NCBI GenBank assembly: GCA_018342105.1
Contig: JAFIRS010004570.1
Location: 1-64,000, forward strand
Origin: Gonioctena quinquepunctata
Lineage: Eukaryota; Arthropoda; Insecta; Coleoptera; Chrysomelidae
DNA: 64,000 nucleotides
Direction of reading: 5' to 3'
Shown here piece by piece: positions 55,804 through 64,000 of this stretch. A model generated the notes under the pieces. The model was not told the origin of the DNA, did not search any database, and saw nothing but the letters and a program-made list of their open reading frames with translations. A program made the translations under genes and the position numbers. Each line of letters opens with the position of its first letter. The stretch's first letter is position 1.

Positions 55804-57828
55804 CAGTGCTCGTCTGAAATCCGTTCCCCCCCTACTTATTTTTGAACCACCTGGTATATCGCAACGAAATCTGGAGGGCTTGAATAGGAGATAAAACCTA
55901 TTTTTCATGGAAATCACAGCTTAATTAAAATGGCGTGAGCGCCATCTCATATTTTCAATAAAAGATATTATTCACAACAGTTATTCAACAGTTTCCGATA
56001 ACTATTCAGGAAATTAGCTTGAATTAATGGGTACAAGCATCTATATTTTTCATGGAAAGAATTATCACTTGAAAGCATGTTAATTAATAGCGAGTTTTCT
56101 GAAACGCTATCTTTCAATTTTTTTCAAATATGAACTTACCAGTATATTATTCCAATCAGAGATTGCTGGTAATTCCAAAAATTTTCTATAAACATTTCCT
56201 GTTCATTTCAATTTACGTTGAATTAGTGACATTCCTGAAAGAAGCGTAAGGAGTTTTGGTACACTTCGGAAAACTTCTCTAACTAAATTGTCTTAATTCA
56301 CATCATTGTTAGTGAAATTAGTGAATTCATTGAATGATCTTGCGTAAACCAGCATTATTGATCAGGTACTCCATCGGGACCACTCTAAACCTTGAAGATA
56401 AAGTCACAATCAAAAAAGCTTAGTTGCATGAAACGTATTATTTAATGTCATTTTTGCTGATCCAACTCTTCTATTTATGCCACAGGGGAATTTTCATCAT
56501 AGATAGCTCCAAGTGAGCCTATTAAGTCCGTAGATTTGATGGCATTTGCTACTTACATGACCTATCCACGTCAGAAGTTGTTCGAGGCTTTCTCCATGAT
56601 CGAAATTTGATAGGTGCCATCCGCTAATATGTTTCCATTTTCAAACTGCTTTTTGTTCAATACAATTTGACTTATTCGGAGGTTCACTTTCAGTTACTAT
56701 CAAAGATTTCTGTAGCAAGAACTCCTGTGAATTGTCCTTTTTGATGAAAAAAATCGGGTCCAAGAACGCGATTAAGCCCATAAAATTCCTCTTGAAAATC
56801 TATTATTCACCTTTTTAGGAAACTGGGTATGTCTTCCTCTAAAAATATGCGGAAATGTATTGCTCCAGTATCGTACATTCTGTTTGTTGACTTTTCCATT
56901 AAGAAAAAACGTGCATTCGTCTGCGAAACACACGTTTTAGGAAGCCACGTTCTCCTTCAATTGTTCTTGTTAACCACTCACAAAATTCAACCCTCCGGTC
57001 TGGATCATTATCCGCGAGAGCATGCAGATTTTCATTTTGAAGGGATGAAATTTTTCTTTTTTCAGGACACTTTGGACACTTTTTGAACTAACTCCACAGA
57101 TTCACCAACTGCAGACGTGACTGAGTCGAATTGATTACCATTTCAGCAACAATGTCTACCTTTTTTTCTTGTGAAAGAGGCGGTTCTCCTGATCTTGGAG
57201 CATCTTTCAGCGTACCAGTTGTTTGGAGCTTATTTGAAAGTTTCAGCAAATATGACATCGAAATAGGATTTTCGGGAAATCTATCATTAAACATACGGAC
57301 TGCTAGATTATAATTTCTACCAGCTTTTCCAAATATCAAAAATGCTTCAAATTTATCGTCTAAACTACGAGGCATGATCACACTTTTCATAAAAGTATTT
57401 AGGCGCTCAACGGACTATTTGACAGTTAGCAGTTCAGTTTGACAGTAAACAAGATGTAACCGTGACAACGATTTTTTACAATGCGAACTTGATTGAAAGC
57501 AAATTAGTGTTTTTGGTTGGGTTTGAAATGACCAAAATGTCACTTTTCAATCGTCAATATTTCGAAAACAATCGAATTCAGGAGTAAAGTGTGTCGAAGA
57601 AAACTGTTGAGAATTATGAGCAGATTCCGAAAATGGAATGATATACGGGGTGTTCTATTCAAAAAAATTATTGAAAATGGCGCTCAGCCGCCATTTTTAA
57701 ACTTGTAGCTGTGATTGTTCCATGAAAAAGTAAGTTTTCATCTCCTATTTGAGCCCTTCAAATTCTGTTGCGTTATACCAGGTGGTTCAAAAATTAGTAG
57801 GGGGGGAACGGACTTTAGACGAGCACTG
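55804..57828 (-). mobile_element. DD41D-type mariner-like element with about 170-bp TIRs
   Basis: The ends CAGTGCTCGTCTGAAATCCG and CGGACTTTAGACGAGCACTG are inverted copies, flanked by TA (55802-55803 and 57829-57830). The arms align over about 170 bp (55804-55975 and 57655-57828). The outermost bases resemble those of the element at 51045 (CAGTGCT.GTC, then a run of C), so the two families are related. Confidence 0.9.
56450..57390 (-). pseudogene. Mariner-like transposase, heavily decayed
   Basis: The N-terminus is readable (57390-57088): PRSLDDKFEAFLIFGKAGRN, YNLAVRMFNDRFPENPIS, APRSGEPPLSQEKKVD, a DUF4817-type HTH as in the other DD41D-like enzymes here. Beyond a stop near 57088 only scraps survive, notably FADECTFFLNGKVN (first Asp, about 56900) and NVRYWSNTFPHIF. 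The region carrying the second and third Asp is not recognisable, so the DD41D label is inferred from the N-terminus and TIR similarity. It is the most decayed of the four mariners. Confidence 0.7.
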
Positions 57829-57951
57829 TATAATTATCATTAATATTTGTCATTTCAAAGGGGCAATTCGGAATAACCTAACAAACACTATTGGTAGTGA
57901 TCCCGAACGTTCGTTTTTTGCCAGATATGATGAACACCATAATAAATCTTG

Positions 57952-57963
57952 TTTTCGTTACAG
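57952..57963 (+). promoter_or_regulatory. Probable 3' splice site before the EcKL start codon
   Basis: TTTTCGTTACAG immediately followed by AT and the ATG. The pseudogene has CATTTTTGTTACAG in the same place (ending 17363). A conserved acceptor at two paralogues implies an intron just upstream, most simply in the 5' UTR or ending a short first coding exon. Confidence 0.6.
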
Positions 57964-57965
57964 AT

Positions 57966-59144
57966 ATGGGTACGAAGGAAATTATATCACCGACAGAATG
58001 TGAAACAGTAATAAAAAACTCCGTGGGACGAGGAAAGAAATGTTTCAGAATCCAGAATTATTCTGTTCCCCCCTACGAACTCCAGATGGACGGTATGTTC
58101 GGAGACCAGTTCATACTTGAAGTTCAATATTCAAAATGTGACGGTCTTCACAATGTGAAATTTTTCGTCAAATCCTTAGCCGAGTCCATCCCTTTACTAT
58201 TCGAAATGACGAAGGAAATGCTTGCATACGAAAAAGAAGCATTCTTCTATGATACACTCGTCCCTCTGATGAAACAACAAGGGCTGGAGTGCAAATATGC
58301 CCCTAGGAGTTTCTTATGTGAGCCATACAAGGTGGTACTAGAACATTTAGGGGAGAGTTCGTTCATGGGGTCTGGTAAGAATAAAACTCTCGATTATAGC
58401 CACTGTAGAGTTTGTATGGAAACCTTGGCTCAGTTCCATTCCGATGCCATATTGTTCGAAAGGGTGAGATCCGAACAAATGGGAAGGGAGTATAATATCC
58501 TGGATGAATTTCCACTTCTCAAAACACATTTATGGGATTCTCCTAAAATGGCAAAATTGATCCTGTTTTCTGTCGAAGCACTATATGGAGTGATAGATGT
58601 TATTCCTGAAGGAGAGATTAGCAGTAATACGTTCAAGCAAAAACTTGGGGAAGTGGTGCGAGAAATTATGTCGTCTCCTGGTTCACAGGAATTCAGATCG
58701 ATAATCACCCATAGAGATTTGTGGTCCAACAATTTTCTCTTTTTGTACGATGACAACGCTGAGATAAAAGATTGCAAATTAGTCGACTATCAGACGATTG
58801 GTTACGGTCCACCCGCTGAGGATATCCTGCTTTTCATTTTATGTAATACCACGAAGGAGTTCCGCCAGCAACACGAAAAAAATCTGGTCACACATTATTA
58901 CAATCATTTGAGTCAGCTGTTGAGAAATAAGGGAATTGCGCCCGCTGAAGTATTGAGTGAGGGCGAATTTTGGCAGACCCGTGACATATACCGAGTTCCT
59001 GCAAAACTTCATGCCATGTTAGACAGGTGTTTCACTTGTGTATCTGAGGAACGGTTTTCGCAAGCTGCGCAGTCTGACGAGAGTTTCAGTAGATTTCTGT
59101 TCGAAGATCGCGGGAAGTATATTCTACAAGAATTCGAAGGATAA
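57966..59144 (+). CDS. Ecdysteroid-kinase-like (EcKL/CHK) protein
   Basis: A 392-aa protein of the EcKL/DUF227 family, cytosolic kinases that phosphorylate ecdysteroids or xenobiotic small molecules using ATP. I start it at the ATG at 57966 because a TTTTCGTTACAG acceptor-like site ends at 57963 and the pseudogene at 17366 has the same arrangement; the in-frame ATG at 57891 lies within the putative intron. Visible family marks are SFLCEPYKVVLEHLGESSF, LDYSHCRVCMETLAQFHSDA, the catalytic HRDLWSNNF (H249, D251, N256) and the metal-binding CKLVDYQTIGYGPPAED (D274). Arg in place of the usual Gly in HxD is tolerated in kinases. Length is normal, but the last ~20 residues of the paralogue appear downstream in another frame (to 59208). 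The substrate cannot be told from sequence. No upstream exon is identified. Confidence 0.85.
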   Translation: MGTKEIISPTECETVIKNSVGRGKKCFRIQNYSVPPYELQMDGMFGDQFILEVQYSKCDGLHNVKFFVKSLAESIPLLFEMTKEMLAYEKEAFFYDTLVPLMKQQGLECKYAPRSFLCEPYKVVLEHLGESSFMGSGKNKTLDYSHCRVCMETLAQFHSDAILFERVRSEQMGREYNILDEFPLLKTHLWDSPKMAKLILFSVEALYGVIDVIPEGEISSNTFKQKLGEVVREIMSSPGSQEFRSIITHRDLWSNNFLFLYDDNAEIKDCKLVDYQTIGYGPPAEDILLFILCNTTKEFRQQHEKNLVTHYYNHLSQLLRNKGIAPAEVLSEGEFWQTRDIYRVPAKLHAMLDRCFTCVSEERFSQAAQSDESFSRFLFEDRGKYILQEFEG

Positions 59145-59208
59145 TAGTGCGTTTAGAGAAATTTTGACAGAGGATATTGATGAACTCAAACATTTGCTTT
59201 TTCAATAG

Positions 59209-59719
59209 TGAATAACATTGTGTATTGTACAGTATCAGTAGTTTTTGGTATCCTCCATTAGTGGAACAAAATTTCTTGGTCGCTTATAGACCACCAGCCC
59301 AGGCCAATTTTTGGGGGAGGTCATGTGACTTAGCATGAATTATAGTACCATACGAATCAACTCCTTTATACTCTATCCTTTTTTCCCTGGCAGCTCAACA
59401 CCCTCATTATGAATGCAAATCTGCGAAAAAATGTTACCGTCGGCTCAAATAAATTTCATGGTAACAAACACGTTTTGATAGGACTTCATGTGTTTTCGAG
59501 TTTACTTTTCTAGTCCACTCTGTTTTATCTTTATTAACAATAAAAGGTGAAATTATTACGAAGCATCGATGGTCAAAGTACTGATCAGTGACTGCGTTCG
59601 GTGAACCTGTTTTAATATTTATTTAGTTATAAAGCTTTCCAAGAAACAATACCTGTTAATAACAATATTTAATTCAGAGTAATAATTGACAATCCCTCGA
59701 CTATTGGATGTATCAAAGT
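59209..59719. other. EcKL downstream flank, no gene recognised
   Basis: AT-rich with two AATAAA-like hexamers (GAACAATAAAAGG-type near 59540 being the clearest), but too far from the stop to assign as the poly(A) signal with confidence. The sequence just before 59720 (GGATGTATCAAAGT) flanks the pogo-like element. Confidence 0.35.
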
Positions 59720-59721
59720 TA

Positions 59722-61256
59722 GGAGAGCGAGGAGCTTGTTGTAACAGTTTTCATGAAAACGAATATATCTTGAGATCCATTGATCAAATTGCTACTAAAT
59801 CATCATATAATTATTTTACAATCAATTATTTTCTAGAAGAAGTGCGGTGTTACAACTCACCTCGTGCTCGGGGCAAGTTGTAACGTCTACCGGAGCAAGT
59901 AGTAACGACAAAAAAAAACAACAATAATACCTCATTCATTTATTCTTTGTTTATTTTTTACAAAATTGACATCTTTCTAAAGTAGGTATTATGTAATTCT
60001 CATCAAAAATCAACTTAAATACACTTCTTAAGTAATCAACACCTGAAAATTAGGTAATTAACAGTTTTATTTAGTTAAATTTTTGGAGAAGTCGTTGATA
60101 TATTTCAAAGAATAAATTAACGTTAGTCTTATTGAAAGACGTCTCTCGACTCAAAGACGTCGCTTCTGGTGTCCTTAAGGATAAATGTGGATTTCTGCGC
60201 ATAACATTTTGGAACCAGTCAGTACCAGCCATGTTATTTTGATGCCAAGAAGGAGGAATGTTTTTAGCATTAAGCTGCACACCGCATTGGTAAGCTAGTT
60301 TCCTTACTTTTATAGGAAGTAGTCCAAAATATATTTTGGCGCACTTGAGTAGGTAGGAAGCCATCTTACCTTCTTCTTCTGCAGTAAATACTTGTCTAGG
60401 CTTAACATAACCAACTCTCAAACTTTCATTATTCTCCTTTTTCTTTATGTATCTATAAAGAGAGACGTGAAATAATCCGAAAGTCTGACTAGCTTTCCGA
60501 ATACTGCATTTTTTTCCTAAAACTTCAGCTGCCGCTAACTCGTACACTTCTCGGCTTTGTGTTGCCCGCTCTGACTTTCTTCAATACACCCTCATTCTAG
60601 AAGAAAGGAAAAAAATAAGTAGGTATCTACATCATACCTTGGGGCATGTTGAAACACGTTACAACAAGCCCCGGGATTTCGTTACAACTAACCCCATGGT
60701 ATGTTTTTTTTTTAACATTTATCAAGATTGCTATTTGAACAATTTAGCAATCTTAAAAACTGTTACACATTATCAGAGATAGATGAATTTGAATGTAAAT
60801 AAGATATAGAAAGTTTGAAATCAGTCGATAATAATAACGCACACCCCCCCATCAATTAGGACGAACAATGATTGATAATTTCAGTGACAGCAGCAAATCA
60901 AAACAATTATGTGCATTCCTCTCTGACATAAATATTATCAATGACATATAGACTGTAAAAACCACATAGTCGCTAATAATCTTGTAGATTGATGCGACTT
61001 TGAATATTGAATTAAAAAAAAAATAATAACGCACACCAAAATTTTACGACAGTACAATTTTATATTACCTGGCAAAAATGAAGCACGTGCACACTTCCAC
61101 TCACTGCGTCGGCCGGCGGGACACTGGCTATGGCAACATGATGCGGCCCGGTTTATAGGCCAAATCGTGTCAAAGAAATACGCTAATAAAGTTTAAGATC
61201 CTAGTGAAAAGAGCCTGTTACTACTTACCCCTGTTACAATAAGCCCCTCGCTCCCC
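59722..61256 (-). mobile_element. Pogo-like DNA transposon, internally deleted
   Basis: The ends GGAGAGCGAGGAGCTTGTTG and CAATAAGCCCCTCGCTCCCC are inverted copies with TA on both sides (59720-59721 and 61257-61258). Subterminal repeats of a TTGTAACG/GTTACAAC phrase occur near 59850-59910, 60650-60690 and 61215-61240. Only the DNA-binding half of the transposase is present, so the element is non-autonomous in this copy. Confidence 0.8.
60071..60595 (-). pseudogene. Pogo-like transposase DNA-binding region, catalytic domain lost
   Basis: Starting near 60595 (MRVY, then a stop, then RKSERATQSREVYELAAAEV), the frame gives a psq-type HTH (KCSIRKASQTFGLFHVSLYR) and a CENP-B-type HTH (EGKMASYLLKCAKIYFGLLP, MAGTDWFQNVMRRNPHLSLR, TPEATSLSRETSFNKTNVNL). 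These are the two DNA-binding modules of pogo/Tigger-like enzymes. The frame ends at 60071 and no DDE segment follows before the 59722 end, so the catalytic part was deleted. An N-terminal stop also breaks the frame. Confidence 0.82.
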
Positions 61257-61257
61257 T

Positions 61258-63592
61258 ACACTTGTCAAACTGTGCGCGACGTTGGCAGCTCACAGTAGTT
61301 GTATTTGCTTTGTGTTGCCTCGCAATCTATAATAGTTCTTTGTTCACCAAGCTATTATCATGTGGGAGATCTTTCTGCTGTAACCAATCAAATATAGCTT
61401 TTTTTCCATTTTGATGGTGGCAACGCTTCCTTGAGCCTGAAATGGTGGCTAGCATTGTCCATGACAATAACGGCATTCGCAGGCAACAGCTCTATCATTT
61501 GTGAAAAGTAGCCCTCAAACACATCCGCATTCATCTCCTCGTGGTAATCTTTTGTTGATTTCGAGACTAATTGCAGCGAACCACCATCAACAAAACCATG
61601 CTCACGCCCAATATGGGTGATAATGAACCCTCGCCCTTTTCCGATCGGTGCAGGTAACCCAGTGGAATATCCTTCAATGACTGCTTGGCGGGAAGTTTTC
61701 AAGTGTCGACCCATGTTTTCTGCACAGTATGTCCTCCGTTAAGCCAAATTTCGTCCAAATAATAAATTGTCCTTCCTTCAGATCGATACTTCCTGATCGT
61801 CCTTAAATAATTTCTTCTACAACGCACAATTTCGTCTTTATCCACTGTGACCCATTTAAAATGGAACCACCCCTGTAGAATACGAATTTTTCAGTCAATC
61901 TCAAAAATATATTTTTTAATATTGAGCATCAAAAACTGTATCTTGACACAAATTTTCATAACTTTAGTTGCCTTTCCAAGGCACTCTATGGTTTTTTTTC
62001 TTTGTCAAAAACGGCAAAAGTTTATTGGTAATTTTGTTTCAAATTTGACTTCACCATTGATTTGTAGTCGTATAAATGAGAACATCAAAATTTCATAAAA
62101 ATATTGGTTAACAACGAAGTTACAACAACTTTGATTTTGGAAACAAAGTATTTTATTATAATTTTATTCAGATCGTAGACATATTTGAGATCTGGCAACA
62201 CTGTCGATACAAAGTAGAACACCAGTGAATTTGTACAGCGAAAATCCGTTCTACAGTTATAACTACTGAAAGTATGGTAATGTGAGCGATTTGTGGTGTA
62301 CTAAATCACAGCCTACTATTGATTTAGTACAATACCTATGCCTAATGTATTAGTTCAGCTTTCCTCAAATTATTGATGCCTCCTCTAGGAGCTTGTTTCA
62401 GTTGAGTTTTGCAGAATTCAAAAGGAACATTTTTTGTCCTGCTTTCTGTTTTATTATTGAATAAATAATTTTGCTACTTTGAAACTTGAATCGGTTCATT
62501 TCGTTTTTATCGGCTATGGAAGACTGCATAACTTAAAAATGAATTTTTAATTTTCTGTTATTTTCGAATGCACTTATAACCTGAACTTGAATAAATGATT
62601 TTAAGGGAATATGATTCACAAATCCAGTGGCGTAGTCAGATTTTTATTACAAAATCGCTTCCACCACAAATCGCTCACATTACCATACTTTCAGGAGTTA
62701 TAACTGTAGAACGGAATGAGCTATTGACTTCGGATTTCCGCTGTACAAATTCACTGGTGTTCTACTTTGTATCGACAGTGTTGCCAGATCTTAAATATGT
62801 CTATAATCTAAATAAAAATTGTAATCAAATACTTTGTTTCCAAAATTAAAGTGGTTGTAACTTCGTTGCTAACCAATATTTTTCCATGAAATTCCCATGG
62901 TTTCCATCTAAAACGACTATGAATCCAGTGGTGTTGTCAAATTTCAAAACAAAAATTGCCTAATAAACTTTTGCTGTTTTTGACGAAGAAAAAAACCATT
63001 GAGTGCCTTGGAAATAAAACTAAAGTTATGAAAATTTGTGTCAAGCTACAGTTTTTGATGCAATATAAATTTTTTTTTCAGAATGACTGGAAAATGCGTA
63101 TTCTACAGGGGTGGTTCCATTTCAAATGGGTCACACTGTATTCTGCTTTCCCCAGGAGAAGCCTATCTCGCGTAAAAGTTCCCATAATTTGGTTCTGCCT
63201 ACTTGTGGTAAATCGTCGTCTTCCTGAATTGACTGTAGAACTTTGTCTATTGTTGGTATCTCTTTATTTATATAAAATGAGTGAACTTCCGTTCGGATGG
63301 CGGTCCTATCAGAGTCATCGATTGATAGTGACTTCCTTCCTGAATTTTGTTTTGGTGCACTGATGACTCCACTTCTCCTCTCGTCTGAAAACCTTTGAAT
63401 TGTTCTTTCTCTCACTCCCGTCGAATTAGAACAAATAGACACTATCTGGTGAATGAAACTCGTAGGTTGTTGATGAACAAATGCATCATGCACATTAAGC
63501 ACTATAGTTTTTTCTCTTACATAGTATGCAACAAATGTATCGGTTTTAACTGGTGTAAAGTTTGCACTTGATGCCATTTTCATAAACACCAC
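61258..63592 (-). pseudogene. IS630/Tc1-type DDE transposase relic, split by an insertion
   Basis: The N-terminal half (63592-63139) has MASSANFTPVKTDTFVAYYV, an HTH (SNSTGVRERTIQRFSDERRS) and LLREIGFSWGKQN. It is cut by the long-TIR element 61848-63133, and continues on the other side as VDKDEIVRCRRNYLRTIRKY, IYYLDEIWLN (first Asp) and HTVQKTWVD. After a stop near 61695 it reads STGLPAPIGKGRGFIITHIG and AVIVMDNASHHF (second Asp, about 61460). The last part after 61390 shifts frame and ends at the TA where the pogo-like element inserted (61257-61258). The third acidic residue (NPIE region) is missing. This is a decayed transposase, perhaps once part of a larger element whose TIRs I cannot find. 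Confidence 0.75.
61848..63133. mobile_element. Unclassified element with about 465-bp terminal inverted repeats
   Basis: The ends TGACCCATTTAAAATGGAAC and GTTCCATTTCAAATGGGTCA are inverted copies. The arms remain alignable for about 465 bp (61848-62312 and 62665-63133), leaving a spacer of about 350 bp. CACTG lies on both sides (61843-61847 and 63134-63138), a 5-bp target duplication. Neither arm nor spacer encodes a recognisable protein. Excising the element with one CACTG restores the host frame NTVDKD. Confidence 0.88.
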
Positions 63593-64000
63593 TCAAAGAA
63601 CACAAACGTATGAAGGATAAGCAGTAGTTCGTCACGGACTCCCCTCTACAGCAAAATATTATTCCATTGTATTTTGTAGAAACAAGGCGACGGGGTAAAC
63701 CCAAAATTCCTTCATTCATTCACTTTTAATACCAACTAATGATCCTATAATGCATTCATTATCCTTCATAATAACAATTTTGAATTGTATTGGAATTACC
63801 TAAGAAGTAACCAAATTTTAATTATAAGGTATTAACTGAGAACCCTCAGTTTGTAATAATGTCCGATTCTTAGAAACGAATGTATAGTTAAAGTGTATCG
63901 CGGGAATTTCCATCTAAATAATTTATTTCGACCAGACTATTTACTATAGTAATTGTGCTCAAATATTAGCCTCAATTTCTTCATAATAACAGGTGGTGAG
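63593..64000. other. Non-coding window end
   Basis: No recognisable coding sequence or repeat. It should contain the upstream end of the transposase relic, but I see no terminal inverted repeat. Confidence 0.4.

Noticed and set aside
57891..57965. An upstream in-frame ATG extending the EcKL protein by 25 residues
   Set aside because: The stretch ends in an acceptor-like TTTTCGTTACAG, and the pseudogene conserves the acceptor but not the 25 codons.

Overview
The window is insect nuclear DNA: AT-rich, intron-containing and dominated by interspersed repeats. The diagnostic content is CR1-, Jockey- and R4/Dong-type non-LTR retrotransposons, DD41D mariner-like and pogo-like DNA transposons, and an ecdysteroid-kinase-like (EcKL) gene pair, a family expanded in insects. 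The order cannot be fixed from sequence alone; a beetle is plausible but is only an impression. I see no rRNA, tRNA, CRISPR array or viral gene, and no bacterial or organellar DNA.

Only two loci look like host genes. One is an EcKL gene (57966-59144) with an acceptor-like site two bases before its ATG; the other is a broken paralogue about 40 kb upstream (17366-18601). They look like an old tandem pair pushed apart by transposon insertion.

0-14 kb: a decayed R4/Dong-like element with a second truncated 3' copy (1-3309), an antisense CR1-like RT fragment (3364-5129), an array of 260-275 bp repeats carrying (CAGA)n tracts (6480-8930) split by a Jockey 3' fragment, and a CR1-like element with an intact ORF1 and a ruined ORF2 (about 8940-14246). 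14-24 kb: a hairpin repeat, a long-TIR element (15970-17289), the EcKL pseudogene, and a DD41D mariner (20099-22540).

24-38 kb: a nearly intact CR1-like element (24736-28766), then a second CR1-like copy (28767-32765) split by an 894-codon Jockey-like insertion (29222-31957), meeting an antisense CR1-like copy tail to tail at 32766, then a TAA-flanked unclassified element (36416-37327). 38-48 kb: mainly non-coding repeats, a TA-flanked MITE (39531-39886), a 120-bp tandem array (44256-44880) and an antisense RT fragment (46086-47228).

48-64 kb is the most structured part: a combined direct/inverted duplication (48962-49561), a CCCGTTATC-type minisatellite inside a dispersed repeat (49578-50600), a mariner-in-Jockey-in-mariner nest (50610-55228) whose outer transposase carries a 53-bp GT-AG intron, another mariner (55804-57828), the intact EcKL gene, a deleted pogo-like element (59722-61256), and a transposase relic (61258-63592) split by a long-TIR element with a 5-bp target duplication (61848-63133).

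Nothing here amounts to a new biological system. The points worth following are the intron inside a transposase, the nested insertions that allow relative dating, the unclassified long-TIR and TAA-flanked elements, and the EcKL C-terminus.
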